Of a stretch of DNA of 64,000 nt, positions 21,598-32,779 are shown one piece after another (the stretch's first letter is position 1; the number at the start of each line of letters is the position of its first letter). The notes beneath the pieces are model-generated. The model was not told the DNA's origin and ran no database searches. It was given only the letters and a program-made list of their open reading frames with translations. The stretch covers positions 205,001 through 269,000 of the forward strand of contig CAJNDS010002076.1 of assembly GCA_905221605.1 (NCBI GenBank), read 5' to 3'. Both the position numbers and the translations under genes were made by a program. The DNA comes from Symbiodinium natans. Its lineage: Eukaryota > Sar > Dinophyceae > Suessiales > Symbiodiniaceae.

Positions 21598-24020
21598 GAC
21601 ATGTGCCTGTGCTTCACCGTGTCCGTGTCAGCCAAGCACTGGGTGGGAAGGCCCCGAAGCACCAACCACTGTGCCTTCAGATGGTTCAGGGTGCCTAAAC
21701 CCCCAACCTAAACCTAAACCCCAACCACCTCCGACCTGCCTGCCTTGACCTCTCTCTTCTAGATCTTCGCAGCACCCCCCCCAAAAAAAAACCATTAAAC
21801 CTTAAAAAGCCAACCCTAAGCCTTAGGCACCTGGTCAGCTTTTGCCGGAAAGACTTCCTGGCACATGTTCTTGGGATTGGGAAACCCCAAACCCTAAACC
21901 CTGCCCGAAGGCCTTTGGTCACCCCGCGCTTTGCCCTGACGAAGCTGGAGGACCTTGTACAATGTGTGTGTGTGGCAACACCTGAACATGGTGGAACTCA
22001 CGATGCATTTTCATGTGCCTTACATGCCATATTGGGGAATCGTTTACTTTACCGCTTACATTGCAGTGGGCCAGCGCATGATGCTGTGACGCTGGCCGAC
22101 GAAGCTAGCAGGAAGAGGTTTAGGCCAAAGCTTTTGCCCGCAACATCGTGCTCCAAAGTCGGGACCTTTTCCTTTTTGGAGAAATCAGTGTTCGAAAGTC
22201 GGGCCACACGTTGTAGGGGGTTCTTCTGGCAGATGCAGCATGACCTTTGGTTGACGATACACGGGGTGCCAGTTGTTCTGCAGCAAATACACAGTCATGT
22301 CCTGTCGAAGTCCTTCACTTGAGCTCTTGCCAAGCCAATGTGTGTTTGTGTGTGTGTGCACGCGTGTCTGGGCCGAAGGTTGGTGCGAGCACATCTGACC
22401 GTTTCAGGCTCTTGGGGGTTCAATAGGGCAAAGGTTTCGAGTGGGTCGCCCTCTGCCAAGAGGCGTTGTAAACGCCCGTGACCAAAAATCACATCTCACC
22501 TTTTGCCTTGCACTCTCCACAGGATGGCCTTCGGGCCTGGCGCAAGCTTCGTCAGGCCATGTGCAGGATGTGTCGTTTGCACACCCTGTGGCAGAATTTT
22601 TCAGTGAAGGGGCTTCTGGCATCATGCTGACAGCACCACAAGCGCACATGCATTCCATCAGATATGCCATCAGATATGCCATCGTTTTCTTATTCATGCT
22701 TTTCCAAAAAGGGGATGGCTTGCCCTCCGCTCATTGTCAGCTGCTTCGTTTCGATTGCTGGACCTTTTGCTTTTGGCATCGTCTTCGTTTAAGTTGTCCT
22801 GTTTTCAGTTTGAAGATGCGTGTATGCAGAGTCGTTGAGCATGTGTGATGGTTTTGCAGCCAAGGGCCTGTTCAATTCATGCACGGCAGCTCACATCGTT
22901 TCACTCCAACTGCAACAACCAAGACCGTTCGCCTTCAACCCCAGCACTGAGGCCGAAACATCTCCTGGAACTGCATTGAATCCAGTTGAAGCCGCTCACT
23001 CGCAAGGCCCGGAGCGTCGCGCACGTGGGGCCCATGAACCGGCACAGCCTCAAGCCGCGGCGCAAACCTCAGGGGCCCACGGGCGAGTCGTCTTTTCCCG
23101 CGAACGGGTTCCGAATCTGCTCCTTGTGTTTTCTGTTCCTTGCTTTCTGAAGTTCCCCGCTGCCCCCCTGCTTGCGCCGACATGCCTTGGCACCGCCCCT
23201 TAAAACCTAAGTCGAAGGGATGCCATTAAGGCACGCAGAGCATGATTTGGTGTCTGGAGCTTTGAGGGTTTTGATTCTTTTGAGGCGCGGGGGGGGGGGG
23301 GGGGGGGGGGAAAAACGCAGAAAAACGCATATACTCATCATATCCCCCCAAGAGGCTGAAGTGCTTGGAGGCCGCGTGGCAGCCACTCAGCGAGGCCGGG
23401 GCCTCTCGGGTTTGTTTCGGCTTGGGGAACTTCTTAGAAGTTCGGGGAGCTTTTCATGTGGCTCTTCAGAGGATTCTTCAGAGGATTCTTCAGGGTTCTT
23501 TTCAGGGTTCAGGATGTCGGTTTTTTTTTTTGGGTTTTGGCTTGAACTCCAGACAAGACCCGTTGTACAGCCTCCAAATTTTCCACTGCGCGAGCGTTAT
23601 GGCTCCAAGGTATCTGAGCCTCAACACCGGACACTACCAAACTACAACGTCAAGCTGCTCCTCTGTCTCAACTACCCCTGTAACCCCCAGTTGAAATCAT
23701 GGGCCCCTGTTTTGGCTCTCTTCTTCTGGTAGTCTGTTCCTTCGCGTGTCGGGCCCGATCGCCTACCAAAGGGTTGATAGTTTGAGCCAGCCCGGACTCA
23801 ACCCGACGAGCCGTTCGAGGCTTTCCTGGATGCCTGGGCCTCCGCAGGACGTTCCGTACCGAAGGCACGCTATTCCGACTTGGTGGGTTTAGGATATGGG
23901 GCTTGGGTCGGCTTAAGCTGCATGCAGCATCTTTCTTTGACCCCCTTTGCTTGCAGGGTTGCCTACGTTGCCTACCAACATGAGTCCATAGCCGCTTCGA
24001 AGTCTCATGCTAAATCGTAA
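21598..24020 (+). CDS. multi-exon gene, unidentified
   Basis: Exon candidates: 21598-21650 (DMCLCFTVSVSAKHWVG, GC donor), 22523-22566 (DGLRAWRKLRQAMC, GA donor), 23007-23107 (ARSVAHVGPMNRHSLKPRRK then PQGPTGESSFPAN), 23355-23394 (LKCLEAAWQPLSE, GC donor), 23787-23882 (RTQPDEPFEAFLDAWASAGR then SVPKARYSDL, GT donor) and a terminal exon 23957-24020 (VAYVAYQHESIAASKSHAKS, TAA). The 23107/23355 junction matches in phase. Other links need missing exons. The mixture of GC, GA and GT donors is like that of the kinase-like gene. No domain recognised. Confidence 0.5.
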
Positions 24021-24416
24021 AAGCCCCCCCAAATAGTCCCCAAACCCCTCTTCTTTTTAGCACCTACAGTCCACAAGCTCTGCGCCCCAAAATGACGGCC
24101 AATTCTGCATTCGGGCCCTCGTCTAGACACCCATGAAGCCCCCGCCTTGCCAGGCGGCGCGGAAGCTGCAGGTCTCCAGAAGCATGCTCCGGAGCAGTTC
24201 TTTTATTTGAGGGTTTCGAAAGGGCGTGCGGTAAGCTTTTTTTTTCAAGCCACCAAAGCCCCCCTCAGCTGTTCCCAAGCCACGTGGACCGGAGCCAAAG
24301 CCACCCAAAGCCACACCAAAGCACCCTGTTTTTTGAGGATTTCGGCTTCAAAGCCCAGAGCCGCGAGTTTGAGTGGCCGAAGTTCCGAAGTTCCTTTCTT
24401 TGTCCTGCTGTGGCAG

Positions 24417-24840
24417 GTGCTTCGTGCCCGACACAAGCAGCGCAAAGTGGGGAGCCAGGTCCGTGCCCTGAGCTGAGTTCGGCCCTGGGGTTGTTTAGCC
24501 TTCCAGCAGCGATTGGAGGGTTTGAGACTTCAACGATTTCTGGGATTCAGGAGGGTCATGTCCAAGTACTTTCAGAGTTCGAATTCATTAACCTGAGCCC
24601 GCGCCAGCCCTGCTGTCGGCTTCAGCTGTTTCGAAGGCCACTTGGGCCAATTCCCCCCACAGCCCTATATCTTACTGTCATGAGGCTTTTGGGCGGGGCC
24701 GAAATCCCAGATTGAGATTCGCACTTGAACCGCAGCCCCCATTCAACAGAGGCAACATCTTTGAGGTGATCGGCGCCCCACAAGTTCCACTCGCGCCATG
24801 GTCGAAGTGGCGTTCGAGTTCCCCACTCCTCCAGCCGTGA
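24417..24840 (+). CDS. two exons after the previous gene, unidentified
   Basis: 24417-24458 (VLRARHKQRKVGSQ, basic) is flanked by GGCAG and GTCCGT. About 24749-24840 reads GNIFEVIGAPQVPLAPWSKW then RSSSPLLQP and a TGA. This could be an alternative 3' end of the gene at 21598-24020 or a separate small gene. Confidence 0.4.
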
Positions 24841-25375
24841 CCGGCACCTTAACGCCGCTGGGTGCAATCCCTGACCGATTTCCGTGTGTTATTGAGCATT
24901 CCGAGGGGTTGCCACCTGCCGGTTACCTGCCGGTTTCGTGCAACACGGGACTTTCATACTTCCATCATCGAGCTAGAGAATTGAATGAGCCCCTAATTTG
25001 TACTACACCTCCCCGACTCCCCCCTCATCAGGCAATGGTGGGGACGTGGACATGGGCGTCTAGGAAAATAGGGGTACCTTTTTCGGGGGCTCCTTTAAAC
25101 AGGATCCCTACTTGGGGGATCTCCCATACATTTTCTTTGCATATCTACTATACAACATGTAGCATCTAATCTAATCTATGAAGATGCTTGTTTGAAGAAT
25201 GTTACAATGTATCGAAGATAGAACACAGAACGTTTTCTAGAATATATGTACATAAGTATACAGAATATGAGATACCAGCAAGCAAAAGCAACCAAACACA
25301 CCAAGGCAACACACCATGTTTTTTTTGGTTCAGGGTTCTTTGAGGCTTAGGGTTTTGGGGTTTAGGGCTTTAGGG
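24841..25375. other. gene-poor, AT-richer stretch
   Basis: From about 25120 to 25330 the sequence is clearly AT-richer than its surroundings and has stops in all frames. It probably separates transcription units. TTTAGGG-like sequence resumes at about 25340. Confidence 0.5.
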
Positions 25376-25837
25376 TTAGAGGATTTTGGGGTGAATTGTT
25401 CGAGTGGGCCTCGGATTTGACCAAACCGGATCAGCCATCCTTCTGGATTTGTACCCCCCCTCCCCCGCCCCCAAATTGCTCGCCCTTGGAAGTTCTAGCA
25501 AGGGGAAGGCTGGGTGCTCCAATGGCAGCGCACTCCACAATTCACCAAGTCGCCCGGTCGTAATGAGCTCTGCTAGCTTCCCTTTTACGTCAACAAGAAT
25601 CTGCCCGCAAAAACACCAGAAAACTTCTCGGGCCAAATCCCTAAGCCTGGCAGCCACGGATCCGGCTCGAGGCTCATAATGGTTCTCGCCACCCGCGCGA
25701 TGTTCTGGGATGGAAATACCGAAATGCGCTCGGCATGGGAGGCAGTGGAAGGAGTTCGGGTGGCGTTTGAGGATGTTTTGAGGGCCTAGTTCTAAGGCAT
25801 GCGCCAAGTCTTGTTTGGGAGTGTAAATTGCCCCCAA
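25376..25837 (-). CDS. open frame, 153 codons, unidentified
   Basis: Starts at a Met (MGAIYTPKQDLAHALELGPQ) and has protein-like composition, best in the middle (LRDLAREVFWCFCGQILVDV, KGKLAELITTGRLGELW). No motif recognised. A + frame at 25828-26043 (EVPAAIVRHFARVCASFRSC) overlaps its start and is also plausible. Confidence 0.35.
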   Translation of the reverse strand: MGAIYTPKQDLAHALELGPQNILKRHPNSFHCLPCRAHFGISIPEHRAGGENHYEPRAGSVAARLRDLAREVFWCFCGQILVDVKGKLAELITTGRLGELWSALPLEHPAFPLLELPRASNLGAGEGGYKSRRMADPVWSNPRPTRTIHPKIL

Positions 25838-26183
25838 TGCCCACTCTTCTTCAAGAGGTCCCTGCAGCCATCGTCAGGCATTTTGCGCGGGTTTGCGCTT
25901 CGTTTCGCTCGTGTGGCGAAGTGGCTTGTAGGGTTTTGAACATTGGTGGGTTTGGAAATCTTGCTGCATGGATCTCGGCAACAAATTGGTCTGAGGAAGT
26001 TGTTTTTTTCCCAGTGCACACCCACGCACAACCCTCCAAATAATTCCTGAAGCACTCAACCTAAATCCCGAAGCAACCCCAGCCTCCCCCCGCCCCAACA
26101 ACCTGAACCCTAATTAACCACTCAGACCGCATGATCCCTGGAGCCATCGAAGCCCTAAACCCATAAGAGCTTGATGCCTGCAG

Positions 26184-27698
26184 CAGCCAGTGATGCTTCT
26201 TGAGACCCCTTGTTTTTCTTGCCTGGAGGCCCTCCGGGCGAGCCTTGGGCGTAGCAAGCCGCAGCTTCTGCCAGAGCAGGAGGCCACGTTCGAGGGCTTC
26301 CGGGTCAAGGTTGCGAGGTCAAGGGAGGTCTGAGGGGTGTCTCTTATCTCCCGGAACAACTTGTGTGGGACATTTGATTTCGAACAGACAGTCGCAATAC
26401 GAGCTAGAGAGGCTTGAACTTTTTGCATGCGTCGTGTCCATTGCGGCAAGCTTGGAGGATGCTGTGTGCTCCGTGATGACCAGGTCGGTGCTTGTACCGC
26501 TTTACACAAAAAGTCTCCTTTTGTCAGCATCCTACGAGCCGCCCACAAGAGAACACAAGAGCTTTCAATGATCGCCAAGTGGGATCGAGACCTTCTTCTC
26601 TTCTCCAGTTTGCTGCCGAAGCCCGGAACTTCTCTGTGTTCGCGGAGCAGCAATGCGGAGAAAGTTTCTCTCAAAGTTTGGGACTCCCTAGGGGGGCCAC
26701 CTTCGCACGACGAAGCAGGTTCGAAAACGCCATGCATCTCTGGCTCTGCCGGAGGCATCGTTTCTGCATGTCGGGCTTTTACCGTTCGCGAGGAAAGCCG
26801 AGGGCGCCGAGGATCTCTTCTCAATCGTGAGCGACGAAGTACGTGTGCCCAACGTTTTGGCAGTTCGTCTCCGAAACAAAACGAACGATTCGAAACAACC
26901 CATAGCTCCATTCCCAATGCTCAACTCCCCTCACCACAAGCCTGAAATTCTCTGAAGAAGCCCCCCTCCCAACCCTACATCTGCTGCAGGGACACTTCGT
27001 GGAGCGCCTTCGTACGAACCAGCGAAACCTCTTCAAGGCAACGCCAGGGTTCCGGGTTAGAGTTTAGGGAGTTTAGGATTTAGGGAGTTTAGGGTTTGGA
27101 GTTGAGGATGGAAGGGTAAAGAGGGGATTCAGGTTGGGGGCAGATATGAGGGCGCAAGGTCGGGATCACTGGGGCATCATAGCTCGTTTTCCTTTGTTCT
27201 TCTGCTTTCCCGAAGTCATCACCTGCCCAAAATTTCCCGGAAACCTGCACCCTAGACACTAAGCCCTCAACCCTCAACCCTGAAAGCCTAATCCTGGAAT
27301 CCCCCCTGAAACTCCCCCCGGCCGCTGCCCCGCATCCCAAGATGCTGTCACCCTCACACCCCGCATCGGTGCCGCCACATTGACATGTGCATGAGATCTT
27401 CTGCCGCTGCGCGGGAAGGCAGCCTACACCCTGAACCCAAATCCTAAGTCAACCCGAACCCCTAAACCCTAAACCCTAAACCTTAAACCCTGAACCCTGA
27501 ACCCTAAACCCTAAACCCTAAGCCCTAAGCCCTAAGCCCTAAGCCCTAAGCCCTAAGCCCTAAGCCCTAAGCCCTAAGCCCTAAGCCCTAAGCCCTACCT
27601 CCAGGCCATGTCCTGCTTCTGGGCTGTTTGCTCGGACCTGCTGCTCTGCTGCTGGCCAATCACCAGCGACCACGTGCTCGCCGGCATCAGAATCCGGG
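26184..27698 (+). CDS. multi-exon gene, unidentified, possible membrane segment
   Basis: Exon candidates: 26184-26303 (QPVMLLETPCFSCLEALRAS, LGRSKPQLLPEQEATFEGFR, GT donor), about 26388-26482 (QYELERLELFACVVSIAASL, EDAVCSVMTR), about 26610-26700 (FAAEARNFSVFAEQQCGESF), about 26811-26945 (EDLFSIVSDEVRVPNVLAVR), 26990-27037 (GHFVERLRTNQRNLFK, GC donor) and 27605-27698 (AMSCFWAVCSDLLLCCWPIT, SDHVLAGIRI). The last is strongly hydrophobic and may be membrane-inserted. A long minus-strand frame (26114-26917) crosses the first part; I prefer + because the segments end at splice-like sites. Links between exons are inferred. Confidence 0.42.
27460..27596. repeat. interstitial telomere-like array, CCCTAAA changing to CCCTAAG
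   Basis: The left part has CCCTAAA with CCCTGAA and CCTTAAA variants. The right part is eleven perfect CCCTAAG units. It ends 8 bp before the acceptor of the exon at 27605, so it forms the 3' end of an intron. Confidence 0.9.
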
Positions 27699-27839
27699 GT
27701 AGGGTTTGGGCTCCAGGCGTGGAGGAGTCAGTGTTTAGGGTTTGGATTCAGATGGGTTTCGGGTTTCGGGCTGGACATAAGGGTCTGTGCACGACACTTA
27801 GGACGTTTGTCATTGCAGACACATCCGACGGCCCCCCCC

Positions 27840-28832
27840 CCCCAGACTAGAAGGAAGTGGCTTGCGGCCTAAGATACAGCCTTCAAAGATCCCGCAAACA
27901 CCTGCTGTAGGCTTGGGCCCGGGCTTAGCTCTTGTGGTCCCTTAACCCCAAACCCTAACCCCAAACGGGCGCGCCGTGGTCCATATACATGCCCGCTCCA
28001 GCTGCCCTAACCCGCAGACTCGGTGAGCCTTGCTCTCGGGGCCCCCGCAGAGAGGTGAGGACTCTGATGGCCTAGGTTTGTGGGAAGAGTTTGGCTACGC
28101 ATGTTCGTGAGAGGTTCTGAAGAAGGGCACGCTCCCTGCACGTGGAGGCACAGCTTAGAAACACTAACCGAGCCTCAGGTTAAGCACGCCGCAATTCTGG
28201 GCGACGATCCTGGCATGCAGCACCCTGCGCTACTGCTCTGCTCCCACGCCGCGGGGATTTCAAGACCGGATTACTAGGGGTTGAGGGGTTCGATGCAAGG
28301 GGCATTCGCTTGGGACCTTCTGGCGCTTGAGCAATGGTGTGCCATTTCAACAATGCAAGCAGAAGGCTAAGTTGGTGCAACGCTCGCCCTTTCACTCAGG
28401 CTGAGCAACTTGACGGCCCAATGAAACAGGCCGCGATGCCTCCCATGAAGCAGAGCTAAGCCTCTGCCCTGAACACTCTCAACCCCTTCAACGTCTCTCA
28501 GCCTTCCCCTCAAACTCAACATGCTGAGTTCTTTGCCCCGAACCTCGAACGTCGAAGTCGACTGAGCAGGGCTGCATGGATATGTTGAAGCGGAGAGGGG
28601 GTCGAGAGGCTCATGGGCATCTACAACGAAACAACACCAATCACAAAAGATCCGTATGTCTGTGCTTCCCCAAAGGGAAGTGCCCAGAGCGTTCCGTGGA
28701 GGACAAGCAGATCACGCAACGACACAGTAGTTGAGGAAGAACGCGAAAGAATGCAGCTTCAGAAGCAACGAAACAAGCAGAGAAAAAGATAGCTGGTTGG
28801 GCGACCCTGGTTTAGGAGGACGTGCAAACAGA
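27840..28832. other. no confident gene
   Basis: Contains short splice-like signals (GCAG...GTGAG near 28014-28055) but no exon long enough to judge. A minus-strand frame 28712-28927 overlaps the next feature in another frame. Confidence 0.3.
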
Positions 28833-29207
28833 TCATGGACAGGGTGGGCAATAACAAATTGACGACAGGGTGGATCCTTCTGGCGAAAACCTGGTCTGAA
28901 CAAGGCTTTCATGTACGATCTTATCAAGGACTTCCCACCCTTGTTTAGGAATGAGACGTCGAGGTTGCTTTCGAGTCTGAACCTTCCTCCACCAAGGGTA
29001 CAGCTCGAAGCGCATCAGATGAACCGCGTGGTACTTCTGCTGAGCATGCTCTGCCTCATGATAGGCCTGGGCCGCCTGTGCAGCGAGAAGATGAGAAGGA
29101 TTCAGGGTCGAAGGGTTCTCAACATTCAAAGTCGGCAACATGTCTTCGCTGGTTGTCTGCAGTCTGCAATGCACATGACTGTGCTTGAATCGACTTTGTT
29201 TGTTCAC
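28833..29207 (-). CDS. open frame, 124 codons, unidentified
   Basis: Protein-like, helical and basic (LLAAQAAQAYHEAEHAQQKY; RFELYPWWRKVQTRKQPRRL). The neighbouring minus frame 28712-28927 stays open after the reading shifts, which could mean a frameshift or an exon border near 28880. A + frame (28911-29213) is also open. Confidence 0.38.
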   Translation of the reverse strand: MNKQSRFKHSHVHCRLQTTSEDMLPTLNVENPSTLNPSHLLAAQAAQAYHEAEHAQQKYHAVHLMRFELYPWWRKVQTRKQPRRLIPKQGWEVLDKIVHESLVQTRFSPEGSTLSSICYCPPCP

Positions 29208-29324
29208 GCGTAATGGTTAAATAGAGTTGAGCCCATGCTGTTTGGTGAATGATTATTGCTGGTGTCTCCATCCCAGGACATACTGCCAGTCGCTCTAGTC
29301 GCTCTTCTTTTTTCTTTGTGACAG

Positions 29325-29600
29325 TGTGTGCGTGTGTGCGTGTGTGCGTCTGTGCGTCTGTGCGTCTGTGCGTCTGTGCGTGTGTGCGTGTGTGCGCGTG
29401 CGCGTGTGTGGGCGTGGGCGTGGGTGTGGGTGTGGGTGGGTGTGGGTGTGGGTGTGGGTGTGGGTGTGGGTGTGGGTGTGGGTGTGGGTGCGTGTGCGCA
29501 CGCGAGCGCCAGCGCGCGCGCGCGCGCGTGTGTGCGCACGTGCGTGCTCGGGTGTGTCTTTGCATCTCTCTGTGTGTTTCTGTGTATTTGTGTGTAGCCC
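29325..29600. repeat. GT-rich array: TGTGTGCG / TCTGTGCG, then GGGTGT
   Basis: The left part is an 8-bp array (TGTGTGCG and TCTGTGCG), the middle is GGGCGT/GGGTGT hexamers, and the right is (CG)n and (TG)n. Frames on both strands are artefacts. Confidence 0.9.
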
Positions 29601-29605
29601 CTTTG

Positions 29606-29983
29606 AAAGCAGCCAGAAATCCTAAAAGCTGGAGCCGTATAGACCGCCTAGACCCCGACAAGAAGCCTGGAGAAAGCAATCCAAAAGTGGAAAGAAAACC
29701 CCAAGAAATGGGGTCGTGACGGCCAGGTGTGGGCATCCCCCGACAGCTGATCCCAGCCCTGGCTGTGGGGCGTGTGATGATCGGCGCTTTCTCGGCAGTG
29801 CCGTGGCGACGGTCAAGTTTTTGGGTCTCGCAGGGTCTTGCCCAAACTTATTGGTTTCGACCCGCGTCTCCGCACTCCGGTCCAGGAAGGAAGGATTCCG
29901 TATCGTCCCAAGGGTTTAGGTGCCGGCTTGGGTATGGAAGCTTCAGGCGTGGATCGGGTTTTCCGATCAAGAAAATGGTTTAA
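29606..29983 (+). CDS. two exon candidates beside the GT array
   Basis: 29606-29719 is hydrophilic (AARNPKSWSRIDRLDPDKKP, then GESNPKVERKPQEMGS and TGA). 29729-29983 in another frame is hydrophobic (QLIPALAVGRVMIGAFSAVP). They may be two exons or unrelated frames. Confidence 0.28.
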
Positions 29984-30299
29984 GTCCGGGATGTCGCTTG
30001 CTCTGAATGTTGTCGTGAGGATGGCCCCAATCTAGGTGTGTAAGCAGGGTGCTGGTCAGAGCCCTAGAAAGCCTGAAGCCACAACAAATCGCCCAAGGCA
30101 CGCCTGGGAGCCAGGAGTAGAGTATCCTTTTCGCCGTCTTGAGGAAGTGTATCCCTACCATCATACCTAGAAGAGCATGATGCCAAGGGTGAACCTTTAG
30201 TTTATTAGGAAACAGACAAGTAGGTTGGGGTAAAGGGTTAAGAGAATTGGTTGAATGCCGTGCCGCCGGGATCTGTGGGCCCCAGGCCACACAACTTAT

Positions 30300-30395
30300 G
30301 CTTTGGAACCAAACTCTCTATCTTTTTAGTTTTGTTTATATAAAACCCAAGAGGATATTAAAGATAGTTTTTTTATTTAGGTTCTAAGGGGAGTA
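30300..30395. other. AT-rich island
   Basis: Roughly 90 bases rich in A and T (tttagttttgtttatataaa and after) inside GC-rich sequence. Origin unknown; an organelle-derived insertion is one possibility, but I recognise no organelle gene in it. Confidence 0.35.
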
Positions 30396-30686
30396 TAGAA
30401 CTGCGATCCCTCTCATGAGGAGCCGGCACAGAATCTGGCGCTCAACACCCTTCTCTCCCCGCTGCCGGGCTCAAGTTTGTGACATTTTCCATGGCTTTTC
30501 GGCTTACAGGGGGAATGTGGACTTTGAGGGGCTTTGAGGGACTTTGAGGAGGGCTTCGTTCGCCACAGGCATTCAATGCAACCGTACTCAATGGTTCCCC
30601 ATTGGTCCCCTCTTACAAAGCTCCCAAACGACTAAATTACTAAACCCCCGAATCACGGACTTCGCTACAAGAGACTGCGTCTGAGG

Positions 30687-31118
30687 TTGTACTTCATGGT
30701 CGCATGGGCCAAAGAACCCAGCGATGATTTCTTCAGCTCCCTGTGCAAACCAGGGTTGAGGACGGTTTTTGGGCTTCTGATTGTGAAGCACTGGATGAAG
30801 GGTTCAATTCTGAGGAATGCTATCGGCAGGAGTTGTTGGGACTTCGGTGCCCCGAGTGCTGGCGCCCTCTGTCTTGGCAGTGTCGCATCTGGGGTCGCAA
30901 CCTTTGTCGCAGCCAGGCTTAGCAAATTGCTTCTTGGCGGAGCTCTTCGTCTTGCTGCAGCTTGCGCTCATCCTGTGCCCCGTTGGCACAGACGCTTCTG
31001 CTCCCGAATCAATCCCTGGACCCCAAACCCGCCAGGTCAAAACCATTCCGCATCTACCCGAAGCCCTTGTTGGGCCTCGGTGGGATCACTTTCAACAGTT
31101 CGAGGTTTGGGGGGGTAG
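30687..31118 (+). CDS. open frame, 143 codons, Ala/Gly/Leu-rich
   Basis: Has a moderately hydrophobic segment (AGALCLGSVASGVATFVAAR) followed by LSKLLLGGALRLAAACA. Another + frame and a Cys-rich minus frame also cross the same bases. No family recognised. Confidence 0.28.
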   Translation: MYFMVAWAKEPSDDFFSSLCKPGLRTVFGLLIVKHWMKGSILRNAIGRSCWDFGAPSAGALCLGSVASGVATFVAARLSKLLLGGALRLAAACAHPVPRWHRRFCSRINPWTPNPPGQNHSASTRSPCWASVGSLSTVRGLGG

Positions 31119-31344
31119 AGCCGAGTGAGCCGAGTGAGCCGAGTGCTGAGGGGCAGCGATTGTTCCTCCTGCCATGTCGGGGCTGGAGCTGCTGGTGGGG
31201 CATGAGTGTTGAATTTGCAGCCCGCGACGGTGCTTTCTGATCGCGGGCTCACAGTTGTAGTCATTGCTTTTGGCCTTTTGGAGCCCGCAGACATAGAATT
31301 ACAAGCCTGGGAAAGTTGTTAAGTCGTTTATAGGCTTAATTGGG

Positions 31345-31485
31345 GCTTTTCCTCGCGAGATCAAAGATGCCTGTATCAATGCAGGATTCTTTACTGTGAG
31401 GAAAAGCCCATACACATATCAGCAGCTTCGTGACCTGGATTCTACTTCATCGAATTCAGGTGTTTTAGCTTCCGGGATCCCTTAA
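31345..31485 (+). CDS. terminal exon candidate, unidentified
   Basis: Reads EIKDACINAGFFTVRKSPYT then YQQLRDLDSTSSNSGVLAS and ends at TAA 31483-31485. Composition is protein-like and the opposite strand is less so. An upstream boundary was not fixed; there is an AG at 31358-31359. Confidence 0.38.
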   Translation, partial: AFPREIKDACINAGFFTVRKSPYTYQQLRDLDSTSSNSGVLASGIP

Positions 31486-31899
31486 TACGTGAACAACCTG
31501 ACAGTAAAGCCCAGAGAATGAACCACAAATCCTGGCAGGCGAGAATAGTGTGTCAATCACATTCCCGATGGTTCCTGCTTCACTGGCCGGTTGCGACCAC
31601 CCAAAACCCAAGACTCGTTGTTCCCTTCCTTCTCTTAAGGAAATCAAAGTCTGTCAACAATGGGCGCCTGATGTTACTCAACACCAATGTCTTCGCATGA
31701 TCATCCTCACCTTCATCATCATCACCTTCTCGAAGCCATGAGTAAGTTGTTGAAGAGCTGCCGAGTAGCCTGTGGTTCGGGATGTATCACCAGCATGGCT
31801 GTTGTGGCAGGCCTTCTGCGTGCTAGAACATGTTTATAGCCTGAAGGCTGGCCCTTGTTTACCTTTTTAAATACAGCTTTACCATGCAACCGGGAACCC

Positions 31900-31921
31900 A
31901 GAGGGGGGGGGGGGGGGGGGG
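31900..31921. repeat. poly-G run
   Basis: About 20 G residues, one of many homopolymer G or C runs in the window. Confidence 0.9.
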
Positions 31922-32248
31922 TTCTACAGCCTACAGGGGTGCAGATGTCCTTGAAGACCCTGTCCGCCACCTTAGGTTCAAACTGGACAGCAGCCTGAAG
32001 CATGAGATAGAAACGACCATCCTCATGGAGTCGAAGCTTCAGAGCTGCGAGGAATGGGGCCACCGGGTTTTTGAAGGATTCGGGTTTGGGGAGGCTGGAC
32101 AGGACTTTTCCTGAGGCTTGGGCGCCCTCGGAGAGCTCGCGAAGAATTCTACTTCGGGTTCACAGGTTTGGGAAGTTTAGGGTTTCAAGATTATGGTTCA
32201 CAGGGCTTGGGCTGTACATTGTATAGGGTTGGAAACTCGTTGCAGTGC

Positions 32249-32779
32249 TCAGCGGATCTGTTGTTGTTGTTGGCCATATTCTCGGTGCCTTTGGCCCTGG
32301 ACGGCTTTGAGAACGGAAGCCCTCAGCCTCAGCAAGCCCCTTGTTCTTCCGAAGAAAGAGGCTAGTTTTTGCTGTGTGGGAAGGCATCGGGCCTCGCAGC
32401 CCGCAAGCTCGTAGCTGTCACTTGCGACGCCTTCGTCCGACTGCCGCTTTGCTGCGAAGCCTTGGCGTTGCACCTCGCAGGCCCTGACTTGTAAATCCAT
32501 CTTCCAAGAACCTCTTGCTGGCTGCTTACCGCGTTTGGGATCTTGTCCTAAGTTGTCGACTCCCAGGCTGGGGCTGGAGGCTTTGATGCCATAGTTTGGC
32601 AGATTTAGTGCCGCCGTTGGTATGGCTGTTCTCATTCGCTGCAAGCCCGAACCCCTAGCAATATTGGCTTTGAGACTTCCCTTGTGATATCTTAACGTGA
32701 TCGCTACAGACCTGTGTAACCTGGACTCAGGTTCCTCAGTGGCATCATCGGTGCCCTTGTTTTCGATTTCTTTTTGCAT
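32249..32779 (-). CDS. open frame, 176 codons, unidentified
   Basis: One of the longest non-repeat frames. It begins MQKEIENKGTDDATEEPESR, is mixed and charged throughout, and ends in a Gln run (QQQQQ). Signals for splicing were not assessed. It overlaps the next + frame by about 80 bases. No motif recognised. Confidence 0.35.
   Translation of the reverse strand: MQKEIENKGTDDATEEPESRLHRSVAITLRYHKGSLKANIARGSGLQRMRTAIPTAALNLPNYGIKASSPSLGVDNLGQDPKRGKQPARGSWKMDLQVRACEVQRQGFAAKRQSDEGVASDSYELAGCEARCLPTQQKLASFFGRTRGLLRLRASVLKAVQGQRHREYGQQQQQIR

Noticed and set aside
26114-26917. 267-codon minus-strand frame
   Set aside because: Less protein-like than the + segments that end at splice-like sites; considered a shadow, though not excluded.
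27460-27596. True chromosome end
   Set aside because: Sequence continues on both sides with gene-like content and the array is short and variant-rich, so it is interstitial.
29119-29736. 205-codon minus-strand Thr/His repeat protein
   Set aside because: GT microsatellite read on the other strand.
30300-30395. Mitochondrial DNA insertion
   Set aside because: AT-rich but too short, and no organelle gene could be recognised.
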